In this document: positions 1 through 10,262 of the stretch, in pieces
Layout of the letters: every line of letters begins with the position of its first letter
Numbering within the stretch: the first letter of the stretch is position 1
NCBI RefSeq assembly: GCF_028293085.1
Contig: NZ_JAQGLC010000320.1
Location: 1 to 43,401, forward strand
DNA length: 43,401 nt
DNA from: Sphingomonas bacterium
GTDB taxonomy: Bacteria; Pseudomonadota; Alphaproteobacteria; Sphingomonadales; Sphingomonadaceae
Direction of reading: 5' to 3'
The notes under the pieces: generated by a model
Told to the model about the DNA's origin: nothing
Databases searched by the model: none
The model's input: the letters and a program-made list of their open reading frames with translations, nothing else
Made by a program: the position numbers and the translations under genes

Positions 1-930
1 CACATGACTGCCTGGATCGGTACCGCGCGACGCATGGTGGCGATGAAGGCAAAATGTACAGGCACGCTGGTGATGATCGCACAGCCCGGCGAGGAGACCG
101 GCGAAGGCGCGCGGGCGATGCTCGACGACGGGCTCTATACGCGATTTCCCAAGCCCGGATTCGTGATCGCCTTCCACGACTCCGCAGCCTTGCCGGCGGG
201 CAAAATCGGTTATTCCAACGGCCCCGCCTTCGCCAATGTCGACAGCGTCGACCTGGACGTGAAGGGCGTCGGCGGCCACGGCGCCTATCCCTATACGACC
301 AAGGACCCGATCGTGCTAGCGAGTCGGATCGTGGGGGCGCTGCAAACGCTTGTCAGCCGCGAGAACAATCCGCTGGACCCCGCCGTGGTGACGGTGGGCA
401 GCTTCCAGGCGGGCGCCACGCACAACATCATCCCGTCGGAAGCCAGGCTGCTGCTCACCGTCCGCAGCTATAGCGAGACCACACGCCAGCTGCTGTTGGA
501 AGGCATCAAGCGCATCGCGCGCGGCGAGGCGATCGCGGCGGGCGTGTCCGAGGCGCGGATGCCAGTCGTCACCGTGCGGGACCGCGAATTCATGCCGGTT
601 ACCTTCAACACCGAGAAATTGACGGCATCGACCGCTGCGTTGCTGTCCTCGCGCTTCGGCGTCGAGCGGGTAGGCGTGGTGCCGCCTATCATGGGGGGCG
701 AGGATTTCAGCCGCTATCATCTCGCCGATCCTGCAATCGAGAGCGTGATCTTCTGGGTGGGTGGGGTGCCGATGGATCGCTGGGATGCGGCCAAGGGCGA
801 TCCGACCAAGCTGCCCTCGCTCCACAGTCCCTATTGGGCCCCCGATCCGGAGATCACGATCAGTACCGGCATTGAGGCGATGGTGACTGCGGCGATGGGC
901 GTGCTGAGCCCCGCCAACCCCGCGCCCTGA
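1..930 (+). CDS. M20 family amidohydrolase/peptidase, 5'-truncated by window start
   Basis: Protein has QPGEETGEGARAML, GGHGAYPYTTKDPI, HNIIPSEA and GGEDFSRY motifs typical of M20D amidohydrolases; the ORF is open at the window edge. Confidence 0.85.
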   Translation, partial: HMTAWIGTARRMVAMKAKCTGTLVMIAQPGEETGEGARAMLDDGLYTRFPKPGFVIAFHDSAALPAGKIGYSNGPAFANVDSVDLDVKGVGGHGAYPYTTKDPIVLASRIVGALQTLVSRENNPLDPAVVTVGSFQAGATHNIIPSEARLLLTVRSYSETTRQLLLEGIKRIARGEAIAAGVSEARMPVVTVRDREFMPVTFNTEKLTASTAALLSSRFGVERVGVVPPIMGGEDFSRYHLADPAIESVIFWVGGVPMDRWDAAKGDPTKLPSLHSPYWAPDPEITISTGIEAMVTAAMGVLSPANPAP

Positions 931-1294
931 ACTGCGCGCAAAGACCGGGTCGTGCCGACAAAGTGGATTCCCAGGCGCGCCGATGTCTGATTCAGGGTAG
1001 TTTTTGGGAAGCTGCCTTGATCCGAGATTTGTTCTGCGACGAGGAGCGGGACTGCGTTGAGCCGTTCGTGTTCCAACGTGGTGCTCGGCGCGACCTGTAT
1101 GGGTATTTCGCAAAATTGGTCATCGGCTTACCCTGGGGTGCGGCGCCGGGCGCCGTCCGGATTGTCGGAACTGGTGCTCGAAGCCACTGAGAGCGGCGGG
1201 GGCAATCCCGGTCTGTAGGTGATCGGCAGCACGATAATCCGGGCAAGCCAGTGTGCAGCCGGCGCTATCCAGGAATAACGAGTATCCGCCACCT

Positions 1295-3439
1295 TCACTC
1301 GGGAGGGGTCTGGCTCGCCCAAACCGGCGTGAGGTTGTCGTTCCTGATCCAGCCGGAACTCCCGCTGGAAAGGCTGACGCGACGCCAGTTGAGAAACTGG
1401 CCTTCGGCTTGGCCAATTGTCCCTGCGGATAGCTGAATGGCGGAAGGGTCACCGAGCGTGTCGACGGGCAGGGGCCGCAACCGCGACTCACGCCAAACGA
1501 TCACGGCGTCGGGATCGGCAAGCAGCCCGTAACTATGCAGGCCGGCAAAGGTGGCCGTCGCGGCGAGAGTTCCAGCGACCAGCACGCCCGCTCCAACGCG
1601 GGCCGCGACCGTCCCCACATGACCGAACACAGCCAGCAGCAGGGCTATCGTCCCCATCGCGGCGATCCAGGTGCAGGCGATTGTCCAGCGCTGCCAGATG
1701 GCGGGGGACGCCATTGCGGCTGCCCGCGTGCGCCAATTGTCGGGGCGGAGTATCCCGGCCTCGCGCGGATTAGCGAATCCTGCTTCCGAAGCGGCGCGGC
1801 TCCATAATGCGCGCGTTTCCTTCGAGGCTGGATGCTGCACCCAGGCTGTTGCCGCCTGTCCGGCCGCCTCGTTCCAATAGCCTTGCCGCGCCAGGCCGAT
1901 CGCCAAATTGTACCGCGCCTTCCAGTCGTTCGGTTGACGCGCGAGCTCGGCGCGGAACACGCCCTCGGCGGGCGGTTGCGTCGCGGGGGCCGGCATCGAC
2001 CAGGAGAGGACCGCCAGCGCGAGCACGCCTGCGAGCGGGAACAGATTCTTCCGGCGCAGCATCGTTGCCGGTGAGAAAGATGGTGGCGGCACTCGCTCTG
2101 CCAGTGCGGCTTGCGCCCGCGTCGGCCAGTCGGGCGGAAGGGGGGTGTCGCGTCCATAGAGATAGTGGTCCGCCTCGGCCCATAATCGGTGCCAGGCGCT
2201 GTCTTTCGCGAATGAGGCGGGGACGGGGACCGCGGCGAGGCCCAGCCACCTTGCGCTGTTGTCCTGCCAGGCCCGCACCAGCTTCCGGCGTTCGATCGCG
2301 TCGCTGTTGTGCATAAGTCCGTCGAGCGCGGCGGTGAGTCCGCGATACGCCAGACGCGACAATCGGTGGGGATCGCGGGAACGGGCGTGCATAAAGGCAA
2401 GGGCCAGCCAGCAGAGCAAGATGATCGCCACCGGGAGCGCGAGCGCCAGCCGCCAGACGGCACGTTCGAGCGGCGCAGTCACCACCTCTCTGCCTTTGAG
2501 CAAGGGCGGAAGGTCGTCGGCCGCACCAGCGTTCGGAGCGAGGGAGCCAGTCGGGATGAGGCTTTGGGCAGCGTTCGGCGCGACGGAGACGGCGATAGCC
2601 GGCGCGGTTACCACGACATAGGCACCTTGTGCCGGATCGAAGACGTGCATCGAGACCGGGCCGAGCGTGAATTGGCCCGCGTGGCGGGGAATCAACGTCA
2701 CGACTTCCTGGCTCGACCGCTCGAACATCGTGGCGCCCGGCGCTTCCTTCGTTCGGGGCTGCCCGTCGATGTCGAAATCGGCGGAAACCTGGCGTGCCGG
2801 CATTCCCCTCAGCATTGGCCAACTTCCCAGGCCCGAAAGCGTCAGCGTCCAGTGTAGGGGTTTGCCCAACGTTGCGGGCCCATTGACCGATGACGACAAG
2901 CGGAACGAACCGACGATACCTAGAAAGTCGGCGGGCGCGGGCGGCAGCGGTCGGACGGTCAGCGTCGCGGGGGCTGTATGGGCGACCAGGCGGCCGGTGA
3001 TCGTGCGCGCGTAATCGTCGGTGCGGAAGACCCCGGTCTGCACCACCATCGCCTGCGCCGCGCGGCGCAGCGGGATCGGGCCTCCGGTGAGCGCCATCGC
3101 GCGGGTGTGCTGGGTGATATCGGTGAAGCGCTGGCCGGGCGGCGGTGGACCATATGCCGGCTTGCCCAGGGATTCTATGATCAGCGGGGCCGCCTGCCAG
3201 TCGAGCTCCCCGTCGAGATTCTGGAACTTGCTCCACTCGACCCGCCAGTCGAGTGTCAGGTCGAACACCTCACCCGCCCATAGCGACCGCTTGGGCCAAA
3301 TGAAGGCGCCGGACACCACCGCGGGAGCAGAATTGCTGGCGCCTGCTGCGGCCTGATTGTCCTGCGCCACGGCAGGAGCCGCGATCGCGAGCGACGCGAG
3401 GACAATAATCCACCTGGCGATCCCGACGACGTTCACCAT
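1295..3439 (-). CDS. BatD-like protein with TPR region and SH3-like C-terminus (BatD/BatE-type fusion)
   Basis: Signal peptide, BatD-like beta domains, TM segment, TPR-like stretch (NDWKARYNLAIGLARQGYWNEAAGQA) and C-terminal SGWIRNDNLTPVW. Start at MVNVVGIARW overlaps the upstream gene stop. Confidence 0.75.
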   Translation of the reverse strand: MVNVVGIARWIIVLASLAIAAPAVAQDNQAAAGASNSAPAVVSGAFIWPKRSLWAGEVFDLTLDWRVEWSKFQNLDGELDWQAAPLIIESLGKPAYGPPPPGQRFTDITQHTRAMALTGGPIPLRRAAQAMVVQTGVFRTDDYARTITGRLVAHTAPATLTVRPLPPAPADFLGIVGSFRLSSSVNGPATLGKPLHWTLTLSGLGSWPMLRGMPARQVSADFDIDGQPRTKEAPGATMFERSSQEVVTLIPRHAGQFTLGPVSMHVFDPAQGAYVVVTAPAIAVSVAPNAAQSLIPTGSLAPNAGAADDLPPLLKGREVVTAPLERAVWRLALALPVAIILLCWLALAFMHARSRDPHRLSRLAYRGLTAALDGLMHNSDAIERRKLVRAWQDNSARWLGLAAVPVPASFAKDSAWHRLWAEADHYLYGRDTPLPPDWPTRAQAALAERVPPPSFSPATMLRRKNLFPLAGVLALAVLSWSMPAPATQPPAEGVFRAELARQPNDWKARYNLAIGLARQGYWNEAAGQAATAWVQHPASKETRALWSRAASEAGFANPREAGILRPDNWRTRAAAMASPAIWQRWTIACTWIAAMGTIALLLAVFGHVGTVAARVGAGVLVAGTLAATATFAGLHSYGLLADPDAVIVWRESRLRPLPVDTLGDPSAIQLSAGTIGQAEGQFLNWRRVSLSSGSSGWIRNDNLTPVWASQTPPE

Positions 3440-5181
3440 GTCTGCTCGCGATCGGCAGAAGGCTTTGCGGAGCCACGCTGCATGAGCCGGAACAATGCGG
3501 CGGGAGAGTCGGTCCCGCGCAACTTGTCGAGCAGATACAGTGGTTGAACCAGCGACGGATCTTGCCACTCGGCGGGATCGTAGCGATCACGGCGATTGCC
3601 GCCGACGTTGCGCGTGCCCGGCTGTTTCCCCTTTCCATCCTGGCCGCCAGGCTGGCTCGACGCGTCCTGGCCGCCGGCCTGGTGGGGCGGCGGCTCGCTC
3701 GGCACGATCTGCTGGCGGTTCGCCATCGTTGGTTCGTTGGTATCGTCCGACTTGCCCGAGCCTTTCGACCTGGACGGTGGCGAGGGCTGGAGCAGCCGAT
3801 TGAGCCGCGCGGCCAATCCATCCCAATCGGCAAGTTTCGGATCGAGCCGCTGCCCGCGCGCGACCGCGAGAAGCCCGTCCCGCAGCACGCCTTCAGACAG
3901 CGGATGGGCATGGCCGCGATGCACTTCGCCATAGCGGGTGGCCGTATTGGCGAAATAAAGCCAATCGGCAGCGGTGATCTGTTTCTTCACGATGAGGTGC
4001 GAGACCGCGGCGTTCATCAGCATTAGTGGATCAGGCTCGATTCCGTGCAGATCGGGGTCGAGCATCGCGGTGACCGTGCCGGGCTGCCCTGGCGTCTCCC
4101 GCCCCGATTGCGCTGTCGCCGGCCGTTGGCCGGATATGGCGGTGAGGAGAAATGCGAGTATCGCAAATGCGGGCGCCGCGGCAGCCGCGTGCCTGTGGAC
4201 GCGCAGACGGCTCGCCCATTCCGTCGCTGCGCTCCACGCGAGCAGCAGCAAAGCGGCTATCAGGAGCCAGAAGAACTGATCGGCACGGCCGTCACCGTCG
4301 GAAGTGTCACGACCGTCGCGAGCGTCCTGCGCCAGGGCCGCGCGGACGTGCGACGCAAGCGTTTCCACATCTGCCCCCTCCAGAACGTCACCGCCGGTCA
4401 CACGGGCGATACGTTCGAGAATTGCGGCATCCAGCCGCGAATGGACGACGTTTCCTTTGCGATCCCGTAGTGGCGATCCGCCCGGTCCTGGGACGGGTGA
4501 GCCCTCCGAGGTGCCGATGCCGACGGCAATCACACGCACTTTATTGGTGCGAAGAGCGTCCAGCGGGGCCTGCCAGGGCGCCGCGTCGGCTTCGCCATCG
4601 CTGAGCAGGACGAGTACATGCCCTCGGCTCGTGCGATCGAATGCAGCACCCGCAGTTTCCAGCAACGCAGCAATGTTGGTGCCCGGATCGACCATGTCGT
4701 CGGGCGAAAGCTTCGGCAGATAGGCCTGGAGCATCGCGCGATCTTCGCTCGGCGGGGCGAGCAGGAACGCCCTGCCGGCAAATCCGATCAGCCCGAGCTT
4801 CTGCTCCGGCAGTGCATCGGCCAGACCGGTCGCGATCGTCCGCGCGTGTTCAAGGCGCGAGGGCTGCACGTCCGGCGCCAGCATGCTGCGGGACAAATCG
4901 AGAGCGATCACGACCTCGCCGGCAGGTGCAAAAGCCGACTGCGGGGCGGTACCGAACTGGGGACGGGCAAGCGCGACGATCGCCAGCAGAACCGCGAGCC
5001 AGAAGCGCCAGCGGAAGGCTGCTCGCGCTCCCACGCCCAAGCGAACGCGGCCACCGGCTGCGAAGCCCGCACGAATATTGGGGAAGAGGGTGGTTGCCGA
5101 AGGGGACGATCGCCAACTCGCCGCGCCGACGGCCAGCGCAGGCACAAGCAGCAGCAACATCCACGGCCAGGTGAAGCTCAT
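3433..5181 (-). CDS. VWA domain membrane protein with C-terminal Gln/Gly-rich tail (BatB/BatC-like)
   Basis: VIALDLSRSMLAPD MIDAS-type motif, N-terminal TM helices, second half with TPR-like and low-complexity segments; ATGA overlap with the upstream gene. Confidence 0.8.
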   Translation of the reverse strand: MSFTWPWMLLLLVPALAVGAASWRSSPSATTLFPNIRAGFAAGGRVRLGVGARAAFRWRFWLAVLLAIVALARPQFGTAPQSAFAPAGEVVIALDLSRSMLAPDVQPSRLEHARTIATGLADALPEQKLGLIGFAGRAFLLAPPSEDRAMLQAYLPKLSPDDMVDPGTNIAALLETAGAAFDRTSRGHVLVLLSDGEADAAPWQAPLDALRTNKVRVIAVGIGTSEGSPVPGPGGSPLRDRKGNVVHSRLDAAILERIARVTGGDVLEGADVETLASHVRAALAQDARDGRDTSDGDGRADQFFWLLIAALLLLAWSAATEWASRLRVHRHAAAAAPAFAILAFLLTAISGQRPATAQSGRETPGQPGTVTAMLDPDLHGIEPDPLMLMNAAVSHLIVKKQITAADWLYFANTATRYGEVHRGHAHPLSEGVLRDGLLAVARGQRLDPKLADWDGLAARLNRLLQPSPPSRSKGSGKSDDTNEPTMANRQQIVPSEPPPHQAGGQDASSQPGGQDGKGKQPGTRNVGGNRRDRYDPAEWQDPSLVQPLYLLDKLRGTDSPAALFRLMQRGSAKPSADREQTW

Positions 5182-6218
5182 GCCGTGGCCGGCCTGCCGG
5201 CATTCGTCGCCCGCCGCCACGCCAAGCCCGGGGCCAAGCCCGGGAGAGCGAGCAGGAGAAGCAACGCGATCGCAGGGAGCGCGGCCCAGGCGAACAGCTC
5301 CGTCACGACGAGGTGCGTCCTAACCTTGAAATCTGCCTTCTTCGCCGAATCGATCGCAGCAAAAGCGGTTGCGATGGCTCTGCTGTCGTCGGCGCGGAAA
5401 TAGCGGCCACCCGTCACCGTCGCGATCGTGCGCAATGCATCGGTGTCGATGCTCGAGGGCTGCATGCGGATTCCGATACGGCGGCCCGCATCGTCGAAAA
5501 TCGGTGTTGGCACCATGCCGTTGCGCCCCGCGCCGATGGCATAGGTTGGTACATGACGATGACTGGCGATCGCGGTCGCCTGGGGCGGTGTCAGGCTGCC
5601 GCTGGTATTGGCGCCATCGGTCAGCAACACGATAAACGCGCCGGTCGAAAGCGGATTGCCCCGGCTCGATTCCAGATTGGTCAGGGCGATGCCAAGGCCG
5701 TCGCCGATCGCGGTGCCGTCCTCGATCAGGCCGATGCGTAGCGCGTCGATCTTCGTGAGCAGCCAATCATGATCGGTGGTCAGTGGCGCAAATGTGTACG
5801 CATGGCCCGCAAAGAGTACCACGCCGATGCGGTCCTTCGGTCGCCCCGCAATGAAGGCGCGGATCACGGGCCGGATCGCGTCGAGCCGGTTGATCGGCCC
5901 GCTGACCCCGCGATAATCCTCCGCCAGCATGGAGGTGGAAAGATCGATTGCCAGCACGAGATCATAGCCGCGCGAGATTACCTCCTCACGACTGCCGATC
6001 CGTTGCGGCCGGGCCGCGGCGACCGCGAGCAGCGCGATCGCCACATATAGCGCAGCCATTCGCCAATTCACTCGCGCGAGCGGCTCGGCCGGCGCCCATG
6101 ATGACGCATAGGGAATCAGCAGCACCCGCGCCCGCCCGCGCCGCCGCCGCCACGCAAACAACACCGGGATCACGAGCAACAGGAGGAGCAGATAGGGATC
6201 GGCAAACCGGGCGCTCAT
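5178..6218 (-). CDS. VWA domain membrane protein, BatA-like
   Basis: DLVLAIDLSTSMLAEDY and VLLTDGANTSG motifs with flanking TM helices; ATGA overlaps on both sides. Confidence 0.85.
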   Translation of the reverse strand: MSARFADPYLLLLLLVIPVLFAWRRRRGRARVLLIPYASSWAPAEPLARVNWRMAALYVAIALLAVAAARPQRIGSREEVISRGYDLVLAIDLSTSMLAEDYRGVSGPINRLDAIRPVIRAFIAGRPKDRIGVVLFAGHAYTFAPLTTDHDWLLTKIDALRIGLIEDGTAIGDGLGIALTNLESSRGNPLSTGAFIVLLTDGANTSGSLTPPQATAIASHRHVPTYAIGAGRNGMVPTPIFDDAGRRIGIRMQPSSIDTDALRTIATVTGGRYFRADDSRAIATAFAAIDSAKKADFKVRTHLVVTELFAWAALPAIALLLLLALPGLAPGLAWRRATNAGRPATA

Positions 6219-7126
6219 GCCGCGCTGGCTCCCGCCCTCGGCCCGGTCCGCGCGCGGCTCCGCAGGAAATGGATCAGCGCCGCCAGCGGATCGGCGGTGG
6301 TGGAGACGACCAGGCGATCGTCGGGATCGGGCCACCATGCGCGCCAGCGCTTTTCGCGTTCGGCGTACCAGGTTGCGTGCGCGGCGCGTGCCGCGGCGCT
6401 GTCGCGCAACTGGACGAGATCGCCCGAAGCCGGGTCGTAAGCGAGCGCGTCTCGCAGAGCGGGGCCTTCACGCTCCCATTCGTCCTCGACCCGGATGCCG
6501 ATCACCTGATGCCGTCGCCGAATCGCCGTCCATTCGTACGGGGGGCTGCCCGCCGGCACCTCGCCAAGCCACACGATCAGCGCGCCACGCGGCACCGGCC
6601 GGGCGGGGATGGGAGAGCCCGCAAACGGCGTGGTCGGATCCGGCAACGGTGCGCGATACAGCCCCGCGATTGCGTTCAGGATGCGTGCCCGCCGTCGTGT
6701 GGGTGGATAGAAAGTCGCACCGTCCGGCGCATGATGCAGCAGGGCGGCACGCTCGCGGTTGATGGTAGCCAGCATCAGGGCGAGCCCCGCCACCTCGAAC
6801 AGTATCTCGCGCTTGGTGACCGCGCCCGATCCGAACTGCAGCGCCGGATCATCGTTGACTATGACGAGGACGGTGACTTCGCGTTCCTCGACAAAGACCT
6901 TGCGATAGGGTTCGCCCAGCCGTGCGGTCACGTTCCAGTCGATGTCGCGGACATCGTCACCAAATTCGTATCGAACGACCTGGTCGAATTCCATGCCGCG
7001 TCCACGGAAGATGGAGCGGTGTTCGCCGACCATCGGTGTCTCGACGCGGCGGTGGCGAAGGCGCCATTCCAGACGTCTGAGCGCGGCGCGGGCGCGCTGG
7101 TCGAGAAGACGCGAAGACGGCAGCAT
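6215..7126 (-). CDS. DUF58 domain-containing protein
   Basis: Contains GRGMEFDQVVRYEFGDDVRDIDWNVTARLGEPYRKVF, the DUF58 signature; sits between MoxR and BatA genes. Confidence 0.88.
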   Translation of the reverse strand: MLPSSRLLDQRARAALRRLEWRLRHRRVETPMVGEHRSIFRGRGMEFDQVVRYEFGDDVRDIDWNVTARLGEPYRKVFVEEREVTVLVIVNDDPALQFGSGAVTKREILFEVAGLALMLATINRERAALLHHAPDGATFYPPTRRRARILNAIAGLYRAPLPDPTTPFAGSPIPARPVPRGALIVWLGEVPAGSPPYEWTAIRRRHQVIGIRVEDEWEREGPALRDALAYDPASGDLVQLRDSAAARAAHATWYAEREKRWRAWWPDPDDRLVVSTTADPLAALIHFLRSRARTGPRAGASAA

Positions 7127-7139
7127 GGTCGTCCGCGCG

Positions 7140-8120
7140 TCAGGACGGCACGGCGATGGTCGCGACGATGTCGGCAATCACATCATCGGCGCTCGATCCC
7201 TCGGCCTCCGCCTCGTACGTCAGGCCGACGCGATGACGCAGCACCTCGGGCGCGATTTCCTGCACCAGATCGGGTGTTACCTGGGCGAGGCCGCGCAACA
7301 GCGCGAGCGCGCGACCAGATTGGTACAGGGCGAGCGAGGCACGGGGCGACGCGCCAAATGCCAGCGGCCTAAATCCGCCGCGCCCCGATTCCGCCAGCGT
7401 CCGCGTTTGACGTACCAGCGCGAGCACATAGCGTTCGATCTCCGGCGCCACGAAAACCGCATCGACCGCCTCGCGCAGGGCAAGAAGCTCCGCTCCGCTG
7501 GAAATCGCGGTGACCTCCGGTGCATGCGTGGCGGAACCCCAGCGGCGCAGCATCTCCAACTCATCGGTATCGGCGGGATAGTCGAGCAGCAGCTTGAACA
7601 GAAAGCGGTCGGTCTGCGCCTCGGGCAGTGGATAGGTACCCTCTTGTTCGACCGGGTTCTGGGTCGCCATCACGAAGAAGGGGTGCGGCAATTTGTGGGT
7701 GACGCCACCGATCGTCACCTGCCGCTCCTGCATCGCCTCCAGCAATGCGCTCTGCACCTTGGCAGGCGAGCGATTAATCTCGTCGGCAAGTACCAGATTG
7801 GCGAATACGGGGCCGTGATGCGGCGTGAAGCTTCCGTCGCGCGGCGAATATACCATGGTGCCCACGACATCGCTCGGCAACAGATCGGGCGTGAACTGGA
7901 TGCGTTCGAACTCCAATCCCATCGCCTGGCCCAGCGACTTCACCAGCAGCGTCTTCGCGAGCCCGGGCATCCCCTCCAGCAACACATGCCCGCCCACGAG
8001 CAACGCGATCTGCAACCGTTCGACGATCGCGTGCTGACCAAGCACGGCCTTGCCGATTTCGGAGGAAACCCGCTCGGCCCAGGCAGGGCCGGACGGCGGC
8101 GTGTTGGCCGGTGCGTTCAT
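7140..8120 (-). CDS. MoxR family AAA+ ATPase
   Basis: GHVLLEGMPGLAKT Walker A, NLVLADEINRSPAKVQSALLEAMQE Walker B, FFVMATQNPVEQEGTYPLPEAQTDRF. Confidence 0.95.
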   Translation of the reverse strand: MNAPANTPPSGPAWAERVSSEIGKAVLGQHAIVERLQIALLVGGHVLLEGMPGLAKTLLVKSLGQAMGLEFERIQFTPDLLPSDVVGTMVYSPRDGSFTPHHGPVFANLVLADEINRSPAKVQSALLEAMQERQVTIGGVTHKLPHPFFVMATQNPVEQEGTYPLPEAQTDRFLFKLLLDYPADTDELEMLRRWGSATHAPEVTAISSGAELLALREAVDAVFVAPEIERYVLALVRQTRTLAESGRGGFRPLAFGASPRASLALYQSGRALALLRGLAQVTPDLVQEIAPEVLRHRVGLTYEAEAEGSSADDVIADIVATIAVPS

Positions 8121-8186
8121 GCGTTCAATCCTTACCCGGCAGCCGCCTCGTCCCAGCGAGCAACGGCGGTGTCCCCACGCCTTGGG

Positions 8187-9812
8187 CTAATGCCCGCGAA
8201 GCAGTACCCGACCGTAATGTTGCGGCGTCAATTCGCCCTTCGCCACCGCTTCCTTGCCGTTGACGAAGACATAATCCATGCCCACCGAATAGGCGTGCGG
8301 CTTCTGATAGGTGGCCACGTCGCTCACCGTTTTGGGATCAAAGACGAGCACGTCCGCGAAATTGCCGGGTTTCAGCACGCCTCGGTTGGGGATGCTGAAT
8401 ACCTGCGCGGCAAGGCCTGACATGGAATGGACCGCCTGCTCGACGCTCATCACGTGGCGCTCGAACACATAATGGCGCAGCTTGCGGGGGAACGAGCCGT
8501 AGGCGCGTGGATGCTCTGAACCTTCGCCGAAGGTCACCAGCGCGCCGTCGGTGCAGGTCATCATCCAGGGTTGCTTCATCAGCAGCTCGAGGTCCTTCTC
8601 GTTCATGTTGAACGAGACGATGCCGGCGCCGCCCTTGATCAACATGTCGATCGCGGTGTCGAGCGGATCCTGGCCGCGCGCCTTGGCGATCTCGTCGAGG
8701 CGCTTGCCGTCGAGCGACGGATCGGCCTTGTAGCCGCGAATCATGATCGCGTTGGCGCCGCCCCGGCGCGTCATGTTGTCCGCCATGTCCTTGCGGATCT
8801 GCCCGCGCTGTTCCGGGTTCTGGAGCCGCTTTGCGATCGCTGTCTGCCCGCCCTCCTGCGCCCAGCCGGGGACCAGAGACGCCTGCAGCGACGATCCAGA
8901 TGCGGCATAGGGATATTGATCCGCCCAGATCTGCAGGCCCTGCGCCCGTGCGTCGTTGATCAGCTTGATCGCCTCGGGCGATTTGCCCCATACCGACGGG
9001 CCCAACATCTTCATGTGATCGACGATGCCCGGCAGATGGGCTTCGCGCGATATCGTGATCAGTTCCTTGATCGCGCCCAGCACGCCGACATCGTAGCTGG
9101 ATTCATCGCGGATATGGCTGGCGTAATAGGCACCCGGATAGCGCGCCGCGACCTTCGCCAGGCCAATGATTTCCGGTGTCTTCGAATATTTTCCGGGAAT
9201 GTAGAACGGCCCGCTCGAAAAACCGTACGCGCCCAGGTCCATCGCGGCTTTGACCAGCGCTTCCATCCTGGCCTGCTCGGCGGCGGTCGGCGCACGATTG
9301 GTCAGGCCCATCACCGCGGTACGCACCGCGTTGTGACCGATCTGGGGCAAGACATTCACCCCCGGCACGTATTTTTCGATCGCCGCGATCTGTGGGGCCA
9401 GGTCCGCCGGGCCAGCGCCGTCGGGATTGATCGCGACCGTAGTGATGCCCTGCAACAGGATCGGCTTGGCGGCGGCGAGCTCGGATGTTTCGATACCCGG
9501 CGCCGCGTGGGAGTGCGTGTCGATAAAGCCCGGCGTCACGTACTTGCCCGTCGCGTCGATCACCAGCGTTGCGGTGGCGCCCGCCGGGATGTCCCCGACC
9601 GCGACGACCTTGTCGTCCTTGATCGCGACGTCGGCGGCGCGGCCGGGGCTGCCGGTGCCGTCCAGGACCATGCCGTGAAGGATCAGCACGTCGTAACGCG
9701 CAGGCACATTTTGCGCCCAGGCGATCGGGCCGGTCACCGCGAAGATCAGCGCCCCCAGTCCGGCGGTGCCGAGCATCGCGCATTTCAACAGGCTTCGATT
9801 GTTCATCCGCAT
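8187..9812 (-). CDS. N-acyl-D-amino-acid deacylase (D-aminoacylase) family amidohydrolase, probably exported
   Basis: Signal peptide MRMNNRSLLKCAMLGTAGLGALIFAVTGPIAWA; VTPGFIDTHSHAAPG, ASHIRDES, VFDPKTVSDVATY motifs. Confidence 0.82.
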   Translation of the reverse strand: MRMNNRSLLKCAMLGTAGLGALIFAVTGPIAWAQNVPARYDVLILHGMVLDGTGSPGRAADVAIKDDKVVAVGDIPAGATATLVIDATGKYVTPGFIDTHSHAAPGIETSELAAAKPILLQGITTVAINPDGAGPADLAPQIAAIEKYVPGVNVLPQIGHNAVRTAVMGLTNRAPTAAEQARMEALVKAAMDLGAYGFSSGPFYIPGKYSKTPEIIGLAKVAARYPGAYYASHIRDESSYDVGVLGAIKELITISREAHLPGIVDHMKMLGPSVWGKSPEAIKLINDARAQGLQIWADQYPYAASGSSLQASLVPGWAQEGGQTAIAKRLQNPEQRGQIRKDMADNMTRRGGANAIMIRGYKADPSLDGKRLDEIAKARGQDPLDTAIDMLIKGGAGIVSFNMNEKDLELLMKQPWMMTCTDGALVTFGEGSEHPRAYGSFPRKLRHYVFERHVMSVEQAVHSMSGLAAQVFSIPNRGVLKPGNFADVLVFDPKTVSDVATYQKPHAYSVGMDYVFVNGKEAVAKGELTPQHYGRVLLRGH

Positions 9813-10262
9813 GCCCCAAATCTCCTGGCGCCTAATTCTCACGTCGAAATCATTCCCGGGCCGTGCGCCCGGCCGCTATTCGAGAAGTTTGAGAGACGAC
9901 CGTCACGAACAAGAGCCTGGGAACCCCGAATAGCGCCGGAGTGTCTTTCCTCTCTGCTTGCTGAATAACCCGGGTCACCGCCACCGCGATGATCTGGATT
10001 TTCCTGGCCCTGGCGTCGTCGTCATTCCCCTTTGGAGCGAGATCAGTAAGGTCCGCCTCTCCCCGCAGGTTTCTGTTTATCCGCCGTTTTTACCTGGTGG
10101 CGCCGTGGAGAGAGATTGGCAGCGAATTCCTGCTTTCGTCAACGGCCTTCCCCTTTCAGAGACTTGCTCAACTCATAGCCATTGGACATGGGTCGCGGCC
10201 TGTGCATGATTTGGCGCCAGCGTCACGCCCGCAGCCCCCTTTTAGCGGAGAAGCAGAAAATC

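Noticed and set aside
1645-3236. Long overlapping ORFs inside the BatD region (272 and 488 aa)
   Set aside because: They are out of frame with a convincing BatD-like reading frame and are Arg/Pro-rich, as expected of shadow ORFs in high-GC DNA.
5948-8420. 474- and 492-aa plus-strand ORFs antisense to DUF58/MoxR
   Set aside because: Antisense shadows of genes with clear family motifs.
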